A stretch of 64,000 nt of DNA. Origin: Brucella pituitosa (GTDB lineage Bacteria > Pseudomonadota > Alphaproteobacteria > Rhizobiales > Rhizobiaceae). The position numbers and the translations under genes were made by a program. Positions 27,396-36,670 of the stretch are shown piece after piece (within the stretch, counting starts at the first letter, position 1; each line of letters begins with the position of its first letter). The stretch lies in assembly GCF_003049685.1 (NCBI RefSeq), contig NZ_PYSY02000001.1, positions 248,001 through 312,000 on the forward strand, written 5' to 3'. The notes under the pieces were generated by a model that was not told where the DNA came from, ran no database searches, and saw nothing but the letters and a program-made list of their open reading frames with translations.

Positions 27396-28631
27396 TTAAT
27401 CTCCGTGTCCGGCGATCATCATCGCTTCGAGCGCCAGACGCTCGGTCTTGCGCATACGCTCTGATTCCGACTTCAGCTGACCGCAGGCAGCCAGAATATC
27501 ACGGCCGCGTGGTGTGCGGATCGGCGATGCGTAACCTGCTGCATTCACATAATCAGCAAAGCGCTCGATATGCTCCCAGTCCGAGCACTGGTAGTTGGTG
27601 CCGGGCCATGGGTTGAACGGGATCAGGTTGATCTTGGCTGGAATGCCGCGCAGCAGCTTCACCAGAAGCTTGGCGTCTTCCATACTGTCATTGACGTCTT
27701 TCAGCATCACATATTCAAACGTAATGCGCTTGGCATTCGACAGGCCCGGATATTCGCGGCAAGCCTTAAGCAGCTGTTCCAGCGGGTATTTTTTGTTGAT
27801 CGGCACCAGAAGGTCACGCAGTTCGTCGCGCACTGCATGCAGTGAGATCGCCAGCATCACGCCGATTTCTTCACCAGTGCGATAGATTTCCGGCACAACG
27901 CCAGAAGTTGAAAGCGTGATACGACGCTTGGAAAGCGCCAGCCCATCACCATCGGATGCGATCAGCAAAGCCTTTTTCACTTCTTCGAAGTTATAAAGCG
28001 GCTCGCCCATACCCATCATGACGATGTTGGTGACCTTGCGGCCTTCCGCAGGCACGATAGCGCCGTCGGGCGTGTTAGTATCCGGGAAATCGCCAAGCCG
28101 GTCACGAGCCGTCATCAACTGTGCCAGAATTTCTTCTGAGGTGAGATTACGTACCAGCTTCTGTGTGCCGGTATGGCAGAAAGTGCAGGTCAGCGTGCAG
28201 CCCACTTGTGAGGAAATGCATAGCGTGCCGCGACCTTCTTCAGGAATATAAACGCATTCGATTTCGACAGGGCGTCCGGCACCGCGTGGCGGAAAACGGA
28301 ACAGCCATTTGCGCGTGCCGTCCTGCGAGATTTGTTCTTCAACCACTTCCGGACGCGCAATGGTGAAATGCTGCGCCAGAAGAACGCGCAGATCCTTGGA
28401 GATATTGCGCATATCGGCAAAGTCGGAAACGCCACGCACATAAAGCCAGTGCCAGAGCTGCGCGATGCGCATCTTGACCTGCTTTGGCGTCACGCCAACC
28501 TTGATCAGCTCATCAGCCATTTCCTCACGCGACATGCCGATGAGCGACGGCTTCTGCTCCATATTTGCGCGCACGTGGCGGGCAAGCTGGTCGCGCGTAT
28601 CATCAATGGTTAAGTCGAATGAAATGGACAT
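27396..28631 (-). CDS. rlmN: Dual-specificity RNA methyltransferase RlmN
   Basis: 411 residues. A radical-SAM enzyme that methylates C2 of A2503 in 23S rRNA and of A37 in some tRNAs. The [4Fe-4S] binding cysteines appear in [17 protein letters not shown], and the catalytic region [16 protein letters not shown] follows. The N-terminal helical domain ([14 protein letters not shown]) and the C-terminal catalytic Cys in DILAACGQL complete the family pattern. The protein is somewhat longer than E. coli RlmN because of an N-terminal extension. Confidence 0.96.
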   Translation of the reverse strand: MSISFDLTIDDTRDQLARHVRANMEQKPSLIGMSREEMADELIKVGVTPKQVKMRIAQLWHWLYVRGVSDFADMRNISKDLRVLLAQHFTIARPEVVEEQISQDGTRKWLFRFPPRGAGRPVEIECVYIPEEGRGTLCISSQVGCTLTCTFCHTGTQKLVRNLTSEEILAQLMTARDRLGDFPDTNTPDGAIVPAEGRKVTNIVMMGMGEPLYNFEEVKKALLIASDGDGLALSKRRITLSTSGVVPEIYRTGEEIGVMLAISLHAVRDELRDLLVPINKKYPLEQLLKACREYPGLSNAKRITFEYVMLKDVNDSMEDAKLLVKLLRGIPAKINLIPFNPWPGTNYQCSDWEHIERFADYVNAAGYASPIRTPRGRDILAACGQLKSESERMRKTERLALEAMMIAGHGD

Positions 28632-28819
28632 CTGTTTTCAACTGTTGAGGACGTCGCATAAAGCGCGCCGATAAACACTATCTGTTGCATGGATATATGG
28701 GCTCGTTCATTTGAAATGCGAACCCTGTTGCGCGCGGACATAGCACACAATATTCGATCCGTCATCCCGCAGTATATCGTAGCAGATATGCAGGATGGAT
28801 AGGCCGAGGATCAAAAAGA

Positions 28820-28846
28820 AAAGCCGGAGCGGAGCCCCGGCTTAGT
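28820..28846 (-). terminator. Terminator of the ialB-family gene
   Basis: Stem AAGCCGG / CCGGCTT around an imperfect GC-rich middle, followed on the minus strand by TTTTCTTTTTGA. It lies about 25 bases past the minus-strand stop codon at 28869. The rest of 28632-28868 holds the rlmN promoter region and no gene. Confidence 0.7.
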
Positions 28847-28868
28847 AATTTAGCTTGAACCGATTGGC

Positions 28869-29378
28869 TTATTTGCACTTCTGAATGGCTGCGAGTGCTG
28901 CCGAAATGCCTTTGAGCGAATAGGTGTAATTGGTCTTGGTGCCGCGCTTGGATTGTGCCTGCACCTTCATGTCCGAACCGCCGCGCATTGCTGCAATCAG
29001 CTGTGGTTCTTCGGCGGCGTTTTCCATCCAGCCGGATTTTCCGTTGACGAACATTGTAAAATTGCGGTTTCCAATGGTGACAATGACCTTGGCATTCGCA
29101 TTGGCGTTCAGCTCATAACCAGCCATGAACTGTGGTTCAAAGCTGATATTCTGTCCGGGCTTCTGGCTCACGAGGAAGAAGTTGTCGCCATGATCAACAT
29201 TGGCTGGCGCTTTCTGCGTCGGAACGGACAGGACATAGCAGACCTTGCCATTGCCTGACTGGTAGCTGTATGCGCCCCAGGCGTCGAACTGCTTAATCTG
29301 GGTCGGTGTCTGGGCGAGAGCCGAGCCCGCCATTGCAATCGTGAACACCGAAGCCGCGACGATCGATTTTCCAAGCAT
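28869..29378 (-). CDS. Invasion-associated locus B (IalB) family protein
   Basis: 169 residues with a Sec signal peptide ending SALAQ. It is all beta in character and matches the IalB family (KQFDAWGAYSY, GKVCYVLSVPTQKAP, DHGDNFFLVSQKPG, IQKCK). Two Cys, one after the first strands and one at the C-terminus, could form a disulfide. Bartonella IalB promotes erythrocyte invasion, but paralogues are widespread in Hyphomicrobiales, where they are simply small periplasmic proteins. A role in invasion should not be assumed here. Confidence 0.85.
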   Translation of the reverse strand: MLGKSIVAASVFTIAMAGSALAQTPTQIKQFDAWGAYSYQSGNGKVCYVLSVPTQKAPANVDHGDNFFLVSQKPGQNISFEPQFMAGYELNANANAKVIVTIGNRNFTMFVNGKSGWMENAAEEPQLIAAMRGGSDMKVQAQSKRGTKTNYTYSLKGISAALAAIQKCK

Positions 29379-29651
29379 GGTTTTTTACCGGTTCTCTTTC
29401 GTTTGCTTCAAAGTCGAATATCGGGATGTCGCCGTTCAACACGCCGTCCCGTTTGGTGACCCTTAATGTGCCTTAATCTGGGTTACCAAACGGTGAAGTT
29501 TTGAAAGAAAACTTGAACGAGCAGGCCGAGGCCCCCGCAATCCCGTTGCCAACTTCATCCAAAAGAAAGCGGCAAGAGTTTGTCGTATTGCGTCAATGCA
29601 CAATGATAGTGATGTCGACCCGTAACAAAGCCGTGAAGGGGAGCGGCGGCT
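29379..29651. other. Intergenic region with no convincing gene
   Basis: 273 bases upstream of the ialB-family gene. It should contain that gene's promoter. A frame on the plus strand (29501-29767) crosses the region, but it overlaps the ykvA-like gene and looks random. Confidence 0.4.
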
Positions 29652-30032
29652 TTAAGCTGCCTCCTCCTCGTCGCGCAGGGCCTCACGGGCCGCAATTTTA
29701 TGCGCAGGCGTTATATGCGTGCGAACTGCAGTCAGGGCAGCCATCAACACTGCAATATCATCGGTAAAACCAATTCCGACCAGCATATCGGGGATGACAT
29801 CGAATGGCAGAACGAAATAGGCAAGTGCTGCCATCAGTGTCATGCGCACGCGCGTCGGTGTATTCTGGTCGAGCGCACAATAATAGGCAGCCACGACTTC
29901 ATCCATGAACGGGACCATGCGACCGGCACGGCGTGCGGTCTTCCAGAAACCTTTTTTCACCCGCTCGCTGCGATTATTGAAATCGCCTTTGTCGCCGGGT
30001 TCGAGGATTTCATCAATCTTGACGCTATCCAT
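29652..30032 (-). CDS. YkvA family (DUF1232) membrane-associated protein
   Basis: 126 residues. The DUF1232 domain is clear: an amphipathic start, then two hydrophobic segments (MTLMAALAYFVLPFDVIPDML and GFTDDIAVLMAALTAV) with the signature PFDVIPD and a conserved DD. Members are found beside metal-homeostasis or stress genes but have no established activity. The C-terminus is a charged helix (EALRDEEEAA). Monocistronic between gaps. Confidence 0.83.
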   Translation of the reverse strand: MDSVKIDEILEPGDKGDFNNRSERVKKGFWKTARRAGRMVPFMDEVVAAYYCALDQNTPTRVRMTLMAALAYFVLPFDVIPDMLVGIGFTDDIAVLMAALTAVRTHITPAHKIAAREALRDEEEAA

Positions 30033-30247
30033 CTTCCGTTCAAACTCCTGTCAGTCGGTTATCTACGACATAGTTATATATGACATGACGATACCGCAGA
30101 TGGGAATATTGCGACCGCGTTTCAAGATTAAGAGCTGTGGTCCGCCCTGAGAGAACCGTCAGCTACACCAAGTCTCCCAAATCACCAGAATATAGCTCTC
30201 AGCCAAATCGGGTGGCTTTGTCTGATCGGATTAAATGGAGATTTGCG

Positions 30248-30745
30248 ATGCATCTAACCGGCTATGGCGAAAACTTTGTGCGCACCGACCGGTCAAGTCA
30301 GTTCTATCGCGGCCATCAGTTGGCCATGGCGCAGGATATTGGCGATCAGGTCAATATCGATGTAAAGGATGGCATTTGCTACGACACTACCGCCTATATG
30401 CGGTTCTTGCTGGGTGCGGGCATTTCTGAGCACACATTACGTGGCACATCCGGACAGAACTGGATTCCCTTGCTGAATTTCAAAGCCGGAGAGCTGTGGA
30501 ACGGCTATTCGGCTCTGCCCTATGGGCGAGCAATCGGCTTCTATGATGTCAGAGCCGGGCACATATTCCATTCTGCTATTGCCATTGGTGACGTTTTTAT
30601 CAGAAGCGTGAATGGAGGTGCTTTAGGGCAAAACTGGAACGAGAAAATCGATCTGGCGAAGGTGCTGCCTTACTCGTGCAGGAATCGCGATGGTAGCTTC
30701 AGCTTCCAGAAAAAGGTTATTATTGTTTATATTTCAAAGGTTTGA
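30248..30745 (+). CDS. Unrecognised protein with features of a papain/NlpC-like cysteine hydrolase
   Basis: 165 residues from the ATG at 30248, with GGAG eight bases upstream; an earlier in-frame start adds 37 residues with no feature. No signal peptide or membrane segment. DGICYDTTAYMRFLL puts a Cys (C44) at the start of a helix, and GHIFHSAIAIGD puts His (H105, H108) on a strand, the order found in NlpC/P60 and related cysteine hydrolases. An NGGALGQNW segment follows. This is a resemblance of pattern, not a family match; function is unknown. Its codon use is similar to that of its neighbours. Confidence 0.55.
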   Translation: MHLTGYGENFVRTDRSSQFYRGHQLAMAQDIGDQVNIDVKDGICYDTTAYMRFLLGAGISEHTLRGTSGQNWIPLLNFKAGELWNGYSALPYGRAIGFYDVRAGHIFHSAIAIGDVFIRSVNGGALGQNWNEKIDLAKVLPYSCRNRDGSFSFQKKVIIVYISKV

Positions 30746-30751
30746 ATAGAT

Positions 30752-31042
30752 TCAAGCCAATGCATTCATCTTGCGCGCAAGCTTGATATCAAGTTCCGTG
30801 ATGCCGTTTTCACTGTGGGTCGAAAGCGTGACATCGACGCGATTATAGACATTGAACCATTCCGGATGGTGGTCGAGCTTTTCAGCGTGAAGCGCTGCGC
30901 GCGTCATAAAACCGAACGCGGCATTGAAATCCTTGAACTTGAAAGTTTTTTGGATCGCTTCGCGCCCTTCGACTTTCTGCCAGCCTTCTAGGTCAGTGAG
31001 CGCTTCTTGGAATTCGTTTTCCGTCAGCCTGTTGCGTGCCAT
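30752..31042 (-). CDS. phhB: Pterin-4a-carbinolamine dehydratase
   Basis: 96 residues, normal length. The active-site motif is [28 protein letters not shown], with the conserved third His in STH. It dehydrates 4a-hydroxytetrahydrobiopterin in the regeneration of the cofactor of aromatic amino acid hydroxylases. No hydroxylase gene is nearby. Divergent from the phosphatase gene at 31099 and convergent with the gene ending at 30745. Confidence 0.93.
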   Translation of the reverse strand: MARNRLTENEFQEALTDLEGWQKVEGREAIQKTFKFKDFNAAFGFMTRAALHAEKLDHHPEWFNVYNRVDVTLSTHSENGITELDIKLARKMNALA

Positions 31043-31098
31043 CGTCTTTTGCCTATGTTGGGTTCGTCATATCAGTTTATCATAGCCGCGAGAGTTCC

Positions 31099-31608
31099 GT
31101 GACCCATTCAGCCCCGACCAGTATCCTTTTCGTTTGTGCAGGCAATATCTGCCGTTCGCCGCTTGCCGAAGGTGTGATGGGCGAAGTGCTGAAACAGCGC
31201 CGAATTGATCATGTGCTGATCGATTCGGCGGGCACAAATGGCTATCACACTGGCGAGGAACCCGATGATCGTTCGATCCGGGTTGCCGCACGCCATGGCC
31301 TCGATATCTCGGCCCAACGTTGCCGTCAGCTGACCGCCGGCGACTTCACGCGCTTTGATCTCATTCTGGGGATGGATCACTACAATATGCGGATGATCGG
31401 CCAGCGACAGCCTGCAAACGCAAGTGCCCGCGTCGGACTTTTCACCGAGATAGCCGAAGGAAAGCCGGTTGAAATCCCCGATCCTTATTATGGCCAGATC
31501 GGGGACTTCGAAGAGGTTTACCGGATGGTTCTGGCGTCTTCCAATGCGTTGGCTGACCAGTTCTGGCGGGATGCTGCCATCAAAGGCCAGGCTTCTTCAA
31601 CGATATAA
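31099..31608 (+). CDS. Low-molecular-weight protein tyrosine phosphatase
   Basis: 169 residues from a GTG at 31099 (MTHSAPTSILFVC). The P-loop is C-AGNIC-R-S with C13 and R19 (Cx5R), and the general acid is in IPDPYYG near residue 120. Members dephosphorylate tyrosine residues, in bacteria often those of polysaccharide export kinases, or arsenate-like substrates; the DPYYG motif favours a true phosphatase. No Wzc-like kinase is nearby. The last 91 bases overlap the end of the convergent thpR gene. Confidence 0.9.
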   Translation: MTHSAPTSILFVCAGNICRSPLAEGVMGEVLKQRRIDHVLIDSAGTNGYHTGEEPDDRSIRVAARHGLDISAQRCRQLTAGDFTRFDLILGMDHYNMRMIGQRQPANASARVGLFTEIAEGKPVEIPDPYYGQIGDFEEVYRMVLASSNALADQFWRDAAIKGQASSTI

Positions 31609-32108
31609 GGTCCACCACCCACTGAATCACGTGAAGACATCAACACGAAGCGACCCACTTTGAAGGGCAGAGTCGAAAAATTGCCGCGTGAAGAGAGATA
31701 ATGCACGACATCTTCAATACGTGGATTTCTCAAGCGTGCCAAAGTCACATGGGGTGTAAATTTGCGCGGATCGGCGGGAATACCAAGCCGCTGGCAAATG
31801 CGTTCGATCTCGCCTTGCAATGCATTGAGTTCAGGCGAGGGGGATACACCAGCATAAATGCTGTGCGGCTTCTTGGAACCGAAAGCATCGACACCTGACA
31901 GGTTGAGCATGAATTCGGGGCGCCGCACGCGATCAAGCGCATTGGCAACCTCGTCGGCCACATGGCCTTCCACATCTCCGATAAAACGCAGGGTTATGTG
32001 GTAATTTTCGACATCAATCCAGCGTGCGCCGGGGAGGCCGCCTCGCAATAACGAGAGCGAAAGCGCGGCGTCGCGCGGGATTTCGAGGGCAGTAAAGAGA
32101 CGCGGCAT
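31518..32108 (-). CDS. thpR: RNA 2',3'-cyclic phosphodiesterase (2H phosphoesterase)
   Basis: 196 residues with the two HxT motifs of the 2H superfamily, HITL near residue 37 and HVTL near residue 119. This is the LigT/ThpR type, which hydrolyses 2',3'-cyclic phosphates of RNA or ligates tRNA half-molecules in vitro. The C-terminal ~20 residues lie in the 91-base overlap with the phosphatase gene and are less conserved-looking (ASRQNWSANALEDARTIR). Likely monocistronic. Confidence 0.9.
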   Translation of the reverse strand: MPRLFTALEIPRDAALSLSLLRGGLPGARWIDVENYHITLRFIGDVEGHVADEVANALDRVRRPEFMLNLSGVDAFGSKKPHSIYAGVSPSPELNALQGEIERICQRLGIPADPRKFTPHVTLARLRNPRIEDVVHYLSSRGNFSTLPFKVGRFVLMSSRDSVGGGPYIVEEAWPLMAASRQNWSANALEDARTIR

Positions 32109-32135
32109 AAAGCATCCTCCTCGAACCGTTCTGCG

Positions 32136-32173
32136 CCAGAGCGTCGTGTGGCCGAAACCACTGGAGGACGCTC
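32136..32173. repeat. Hairpin element upstream of thpR
   Basis: AGAGCGTCGTGTGG / CCACTGGAGGACGCTCT flanks a short loop, giving an interrupted stem. It resembles the repeat families elsewhere in the window in having AGAGCG at one end and CGCTCT at the other, but the middle differs. Its relation to them is uncertain. Confidence 0.4.
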
Positions 32174-32292
32174 TGAGTTAGAGTGCCTATGCACCGATCA
32201 TCAGAAAAACGAATCTTCTTTCCTAACCGATGCAACTCTCAGCGAATCATTCTTCGTTGTTTTGAGCAAGCTGTTTATGCCTCCCGATTGTG

Positions 32293-33009
32293 TCAGCCGC
32301 CGGATGTCCCCGTCTTTTGTATGTCTTTCAGGTTTTTCTCGATTGTTGGCAAAAATTTCGCAACCATGGCTTCGACCCCTTTTTCATTGGGATGCATGCC
32401 ATCTTCAAGTAACAATCCTTTCTGTGTAGCGACGCCATCAAGGAAGAACGGATAAAGCGGCACACCGTATTTCTGGGCGAGCCTGGGATAGATCGGATTG
32501 AATTTGTCAGCGTAATCCTTGCCCATATTGGGCGGCGCCATCATGCCCGCAAGGATAACGGAGATGCCGCGTGCCTTGAGGCGCGACAGCATTTCATCAA
32601 GATTTTTCTCGGTAATGTCGGGTGAAATGCCCCGCAAAGCGTCATTGGCACCAAGTTCAAGGATCACCAGATCAGTGCCATCGGGGATCGACCAGTCGAT
32701 GCGAGCAAGGCCGCCGGTGGTGGTGTCGCCGGATACGCCTGCATTTTCGATGCTGACTTCATAGCCCTTATCGTCGAGCACTTTTTCAAGCTGCTGAGGG
32801 AAGGCTGCATTGGAAGGCAGAAGATATCCCGCCATCAAACTATCGCCAAAACCGACAATTTTTACCTGTGCAAGCTGTTCGGTTGGTAATGCATCTTCGA
32901 GCCCTGTCGGCTCCTCCTGCGCATTTGCGGCAGGCAAGCTTGCGGCAAGAAAAGATCCAACTATCGCAAAAATCGACAGCCATGCCGGGATCGAGAGTTT
33001 GAAACGCAT
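32293..33009 (-). CDS. Secreted SGNH/GDSL arylesterase (TesA-like)
   Basis: 238 residues from the ATG at 33009, with a Sec signal peptide ending AANAQ. The SGNH blocks are visible: GDSL (VGFGDSLMAGY), Gly in NAGVSGDTT, Asn in GANDAL, and D..H in LEDGMHPNEKG. Hydrolyses esters or thioesters; E. coli TesA is thioesterase I. It is divergent from the YbbA/YbbP-type transporter genes, an arrangement conserved in E. coli (tesA-ybbA-ybbP) and other bacteria. Confidence 0.9.
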   Translation of the reverse strand: MRFKLSIPAWLSIFAIVGSFLAASLPAANAQEEPTGLEDALPTEQLAQVKIVGFGDSLMAGYLLPSNAAFPQQLEKVLDDKGYEVSIENAGVSGDTTTGGLARIDWSIPDGTDLVILELGANDALRGISPDITEKNLDEMLSRLKARGISVILAGMMAPPNMGKDYADKFNPIYPRLAQKYGVPLYPFFLDGVATQKGLLLEDGMHPNEKGVEAMVAKFLPTIEKNLKDIQKTGTSGG

Positions 33010-33152
33010 TGTCAGCAACCCATATCTAGCAACAAGGTAGGAAAATCACCCGAAGAACTTCTCCTCGGACTTCTCTTCAATTTCTGGCGCAAAACAAGTT
33101 CAATTTTGTGGCGCGCTTTGGCTCTTCAATATTCATATAGGAAGAAAAACGC

Positions 33153-33893
33153 GTGACGGAACAGGTGACTCCCCCGATTTTTGCCCCGATTATCGAGCTT
33201 GAGAACGTTCATCTGACGCTTGGACATGCAGCCTCATCGGTCCATGTCCTCAAGGGTGTTTCACTTTCCATCGCCCAGGGACGGTCTGTCGGCATCGTGG
33301 GGCCATCGGGTTCGGGCAAGTCCACGCTTTTGATGGTTCTGGCCGGTCTTGAGCACGTTGATAACGGAAGTGTGAAGATCGCAGGTGAGACAATCAGCAA
33401 GATGACTGAGGATCAGGCGGCAGCCTTTCGCGGTGCCAATATCGGAATCGTGTTTCAGTCCTTTCACCTCATACCCAATATGACAGCGCTGGAAAATGTT
33501 GCCGTTCCTCTGGAGCTTGCAGGGCGCAAAGATGCATTTGAAGTGGCTGAACGAGAGCTGATCGCCGTCGGCCTTGGTGAACGCCTCACGCATTATCCTT
33601 CAGAGCTTTCTGGTGGGGAGCAACAGCGCGTGGCGATTGCCCGCGCGCTTGCGCCAAGCCCAAAAATCCTGATTGCGGATGAACCGACAGGCAATCTCGA
33701 TACAGCCACGGGTCGCCAGATTACCGATCTGCTATTTTCCAAACAGCGCGAAAACGGTTTGACCATGGTGTTGGTTACACATGACCCTTCACTGGCTGCG
33801 CGCTGCGATCATGAAATTCCAGTACGTTCGGGACGCATTGAAGAACCTACGCGAAAAGAGTCAGCGTTCGAAGCGGCGGTGGCTGGCGCATGA
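33153..33893 (+). CDS. ABC transporter ATP-binding protein, YbbA-like
   Basis: 246 residues from a GTG at 33153, with GGAAG upstream. Walker A GPSGSGKST near residue 50, signature LSGGEQQRVAIARAL and Walker B ILIADEPTGNLD are intact. It belongs to the LolD/MacB/YbbA group, whose partner is an FtsX-like permease. The partner follows with an ATGA overlap. The C-terminal ~20 residues extend beyond the core domain. Together with the divergent arylesterase, the context supports YbbA. Confidence 0.9.
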   Translation: MTEQVTPPIFAPIIELENVHLTLGHAASSVHVLKGVSLSIAQGRSVGIVGPSGSGKSTLLMVLAGLEHVDNGSVKIAGETISKMTEDQAAAFRGANIGIVFQSFHLIPNMTALENVAVPLELAGRKDAFEVAERELIAVGLGERLTHYPSELSGGEQQRVAIARALAPSPKILIADEPTGNLDTATGRQITDLLFSKQRENGLTMVLVTHDPSLAARCDHEIPVRSGRIEEPTRKESAFEAAVAGA

Positions 33894-36439
33894 GCGGAAT
33901 TGCCTCATTTTCACTAGCACTTCGCTTTGCATTACGTGAAATGCGCGGTGGTTTGTCCGGTTTTTATATTTTCCTCGCCTGTATCGCGCTGGGTGTTGCA
34001 GCCATTGGCGGTGTGAACTCTGTCGCGCGTTCTGTCAGCACAGGCATTGCTTCGGAAGGTCAGAGCATTCTTGGCGGTGACCTGAGCTTTGCGCTTAATC
34101 AACGAGAGGCAAGCGCAGATGAGCGTGCCTTTATCGAGCAGCAAGGCCGCTTTGCCGAAAGTGCGACCATGCGTTCCATGGCGCGCATACCGGATGGCAC
34201 CGATCAATCGCTCGTAGAGGTTAAGGCAGTAGATGCCGCCTATCCGCTTTATGGTGAGCTGAAGGTACAACCTCAACAGCCGCTTGCGGATATGACCAAT
34301 GAGCAAGATGGCGTCTATGGTGCCGCCGTCAGCCAGGATTTCCTCAATCGAATGGGCCTGTCGCTGGGCGCGAAAGTGCTGCTTGGCTCCTCAACGTTTG
34401 AATTGCGGGCACTGATTGAAAGCGAACCTGATCTGCTGTCGTCCGGCTTTAATTTTGCGCCACGCTTTCTGGTCTCGATGGATGGTCTGCGTGCGTCGGG
34501 ACTGATCCAGCCCGGAAGCCTCGTCGATCATATCTACAAGGTCGCATTACCAGATGGCGCGCCGGATTCAGCAATCGTGCAATTGCGTGAGCGGGCAAGC
34601 ACTGATTTTCCGGATGCAGGCTGGAATATCCGTTCGCGCGCTAACGCTGCACCGGCGCTGAGCGCCAATATCGAGCGTTTCTCGCAGTTTCTTACGCTGG
34701 TCGGCCTGACTGCTTTGATCGTTGGGGGCGTCGGGGTTGCCAATGCCGTTCGCGCCTATCTCGACGGCAAGCGGGGTGTGATTGCGACCTTCAAATCATT
34801 GGGCGCGCCCGCGCGTTTTGCTGTGCTGGTCTATCTGGTGCAGATCATGGTGATCGGCCTTGTCGGCATCGCTATCGGACTGGTTCTGGCGGCAATCATG
34901 CCCTTTGCGGCGGCGGCAGCGCTCGCCAATTATTTGCCTGTCGCCGGTGGCGGCGGGTTTTTCCCGGATGCACTTGCGCTTGCCGCTGTCTTCGGTCTGA
35001 TCACAACGCTGGCCTTTGCAATCATACCGCTGGGCCGCGCGCGTAATATTCCGGCCACAGCCCTTTTCCGCGAGCAGGGTTTTGAGCAGCGCGGCTTGCC
35101 ACCGTTCCTTTATCTCAGCCTCGCTGTGTTGCTGATTGCGGCTTTGGCGGGTCTTGCACTTTACGTCGCCTATGACCGGCGGATCGCTGCCATCTTCATC
35201 GTGTCATCAATTGCGGCCTTTGGTGTTCTGCGGTTGGTCGCGGACGGTATCCGCTGGCTTGCCCGCCGCGCACCGCGCATGCGTTCAACTGCCGTTCGCC
35301 TTGCGGTCGGCAATATTCATCGTCCAGGCGCATTGACCCCTTCGGTGGTTCTGTCGCTTGGCCTTGGTCTTACACTCATGGTGGCGATTGCACTGATCGA
35401 CGGCAATCTACGCCGTCAGGTCACAGAAAACATTCCTGCACAGGCACCGGATTTCTTTTTTGTCGATATTCAGAACAAGGATATTGGCGATTTCACCAAG
35501 CTTGTGAGCGGCATCGTACCGGATGGCAAGCTTACCTCCGGTCCGATGCTGCGCGGGCGTATTGTAGCCTTTAACGGCACCAATGTACGCGACATGACCA
35601 TTCCGCCGGAAGCTGCATGGGTATTGCGCGGCGATCGCGGCATAACCTTTGCCGACAAGGTGCCCGAAAATTCGACACTCACTGAAGGTGAGTGGTGGCC
35701 AGCGGATTATAGCGGCGAGCCATTGGTATCTTTTGCGGAACGTGAGGGCAAGGAGCTTGGCCTGAAGCTTGGCGACACGGTCACGGTCAATGTACTTGGC
35801 CGTAACATCAATGCTAAGATTGCAAGTTTCCGGCAGTTGCAATGGGAAACACTGGCGATGAATTTCGTTATGGTGTTTTCGCCCAACACTTTTGCCGGTG
35901 CGCCCGCCACATGGCTTGCGACGCTGACCATTCCTGACGGGCAGAAGAATCTTGCGCCGGATGTGCTGCGGCAGGTCACGAAGACATGGCCAGCGGTTAC
36001 CACTGTCAGCGTGACCGATGCGCTTGATGTTGCCAATGATCTGATCAGCCAGCTTGCAACGGCAATCCGTGCGGCTGCATCCATAGCGCTTGCGGCCTCG
36101 GTGCTGGTGCTTGGCGGGGCTTTGGCTGCGGGCAATCGGGCACGTGTTCACGATGCCGTTGTGCTTAAAACGCTGGGTGCCACGCGGGGTACGCTCATTG
36201 CAGCCTATATCGTCGAATATATGCTGCTTGGGCTTGCAACAGCCATGTTTGCGCTGGTCGCAGGAAGTGCTGCCGGTTGGTATGTAGTGGTAGAAGTGAT
36301 GAAGCTCAAAGCACAGTTCCTGCCGGATGTGGCTCTGATGACAGTCGCTGTTGCACTGATCCTCACCGTTGGTTTCGGCCTTGCGGGAACATGGCGGGTG
36401 TTGGGTCAGAAACCTGCAACTGTGCTGCGGACCATATGA
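33890..36439 (+). CDS. ABC transporter permease of the FtsX family, YbbP-like
   Basis: 849 residues. An N-terminal helix (FYIFLACIALGVAAIGGVNSV) is followed by a large periplasmic domain (~45-260). Then come two groups of FtsX-type helices, including VGLTALIVGGVGVANAVRAYLDGKRGVIATFKSLGA and a second periplasmic domain with more helices at the end. That is two MacB/FtsX repeats, as in YbbP. Start overlaps the ATPase stop codon. The substrate of YbbAP systems is unproven; lipids or lipoproteins have been suggested. Confidence 0.9.
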   Translation: MSGIASFSLALRFALREMRGGLSGFYIFLACIALGVAAIGGVNSVARSVSTGIASEGQSILGGDLSFALNQREASADERAFIEQQGRFAESATMRSMARIPDGTDQSLVEVKAVDAAYPLYGELKVQPQQPLADMTNEQDGVYGAAVSQDFLNRMGLSLGAKVLLGSSTFELRALIESEPDLLSSGFNFAPRFLVSMDGLRASGLIQPGSLVDHIYKVALPDGAPDSAIVQLRERASTDFPDAGWNIRSRANAAPALSANIERFSQFLTLVGLTALIVGGVGVANAVRAYLDGKRGVIATFKSLGAPARFAVLVYLVQIMVIGLVGIAIGLVLAAIMPFAAAAALANYLPVAGGGGFFPDALALAAVFGLITTLAFAIIPLGRARNIPATALFREQGFEQRGLPPFLYLSLAVLLIAALAGLALYVAYDRRIAAIFIVSSIAAFGVLRLVADGIRWLARRAPRMRSTAVRLAVGNIHRPGALTPSVVLSLGLGLTLMVAIALIDGNLRRQVTENIPAQAPDFFFVDIQNKDIGDFTKLVSGIVPDGKLTSGPMLRGRIVAFNGTNVRDMTIPPEAAWVLRGDRGITFADKVPENSTLTEGEWWPADYSGEPLVSFAEREGKELGLKLGDTVTVNVLGRNINAKIASFRQLQWETLAMNFVMVFSPNTFAGAPATWLATLTIPDGQKNLAPDVLRQVTKTWPAVTTVSVTDALDVANDLISQLATAIRAAASIALAASVLVLGGALAAGNRARVHDAVVLKTLGATRGTLIAAYIVEYMLLGLATAMFALVAGSAAGWYVVVEVMKLKAQFLPDVALMTVAVALILTVGFGLAGTWRVLGQKPATVLRTI

Positions 36440-36559
36440 ACCATTTGTAATGTTGGATCAGAAATGGGCTAAATGCTTGGATAGCATGGAGAATGCACTT
36501 CAGATTTCAAGCTGCCTCATCACGATTTTTTACAGGTAGTACTTGTACGATAGCTCTGA

Positions 36560-36665
36560 AATGCCCATAATATACGCAGGCATGCTGGGGTCCCGCCAGC
36601 GGCGCCTGGGAGCGGTTCGAAATGAGCCAGGACCCGACACCGGACGGGACAAGGCAAGAGGATTT
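36560..36665 (+). ncRNA. Probable ybhL leader RNA before the Bax-inhibitor gene
   Basis: The ~110 bases before the Bax-inhibitor (YbhL) ORF have GC-rich repeated stems: CGCCAGCGGCGCCTGGG and GACCCGACACCGGACGGGAC are parts of compact hairpins, ending at the AGAGGA ribosome site. The family knowledge is a conserved leader upstream of ybhL genes in Rhizobiales. Position and character fit; the exact boundaries and secondary structure have not been checked against the covariance model. What it senses is unknown. Confidence 0.6.
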
Positions 36666-36670
36666 AAGTC

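Noticed and set aside
29501..29767. 88-codon plus-strand frame
   Set aside because: Overlaps the ykvA-like gene on the other strand, has low-complexity Pro/Arg sequence and no convincing start.
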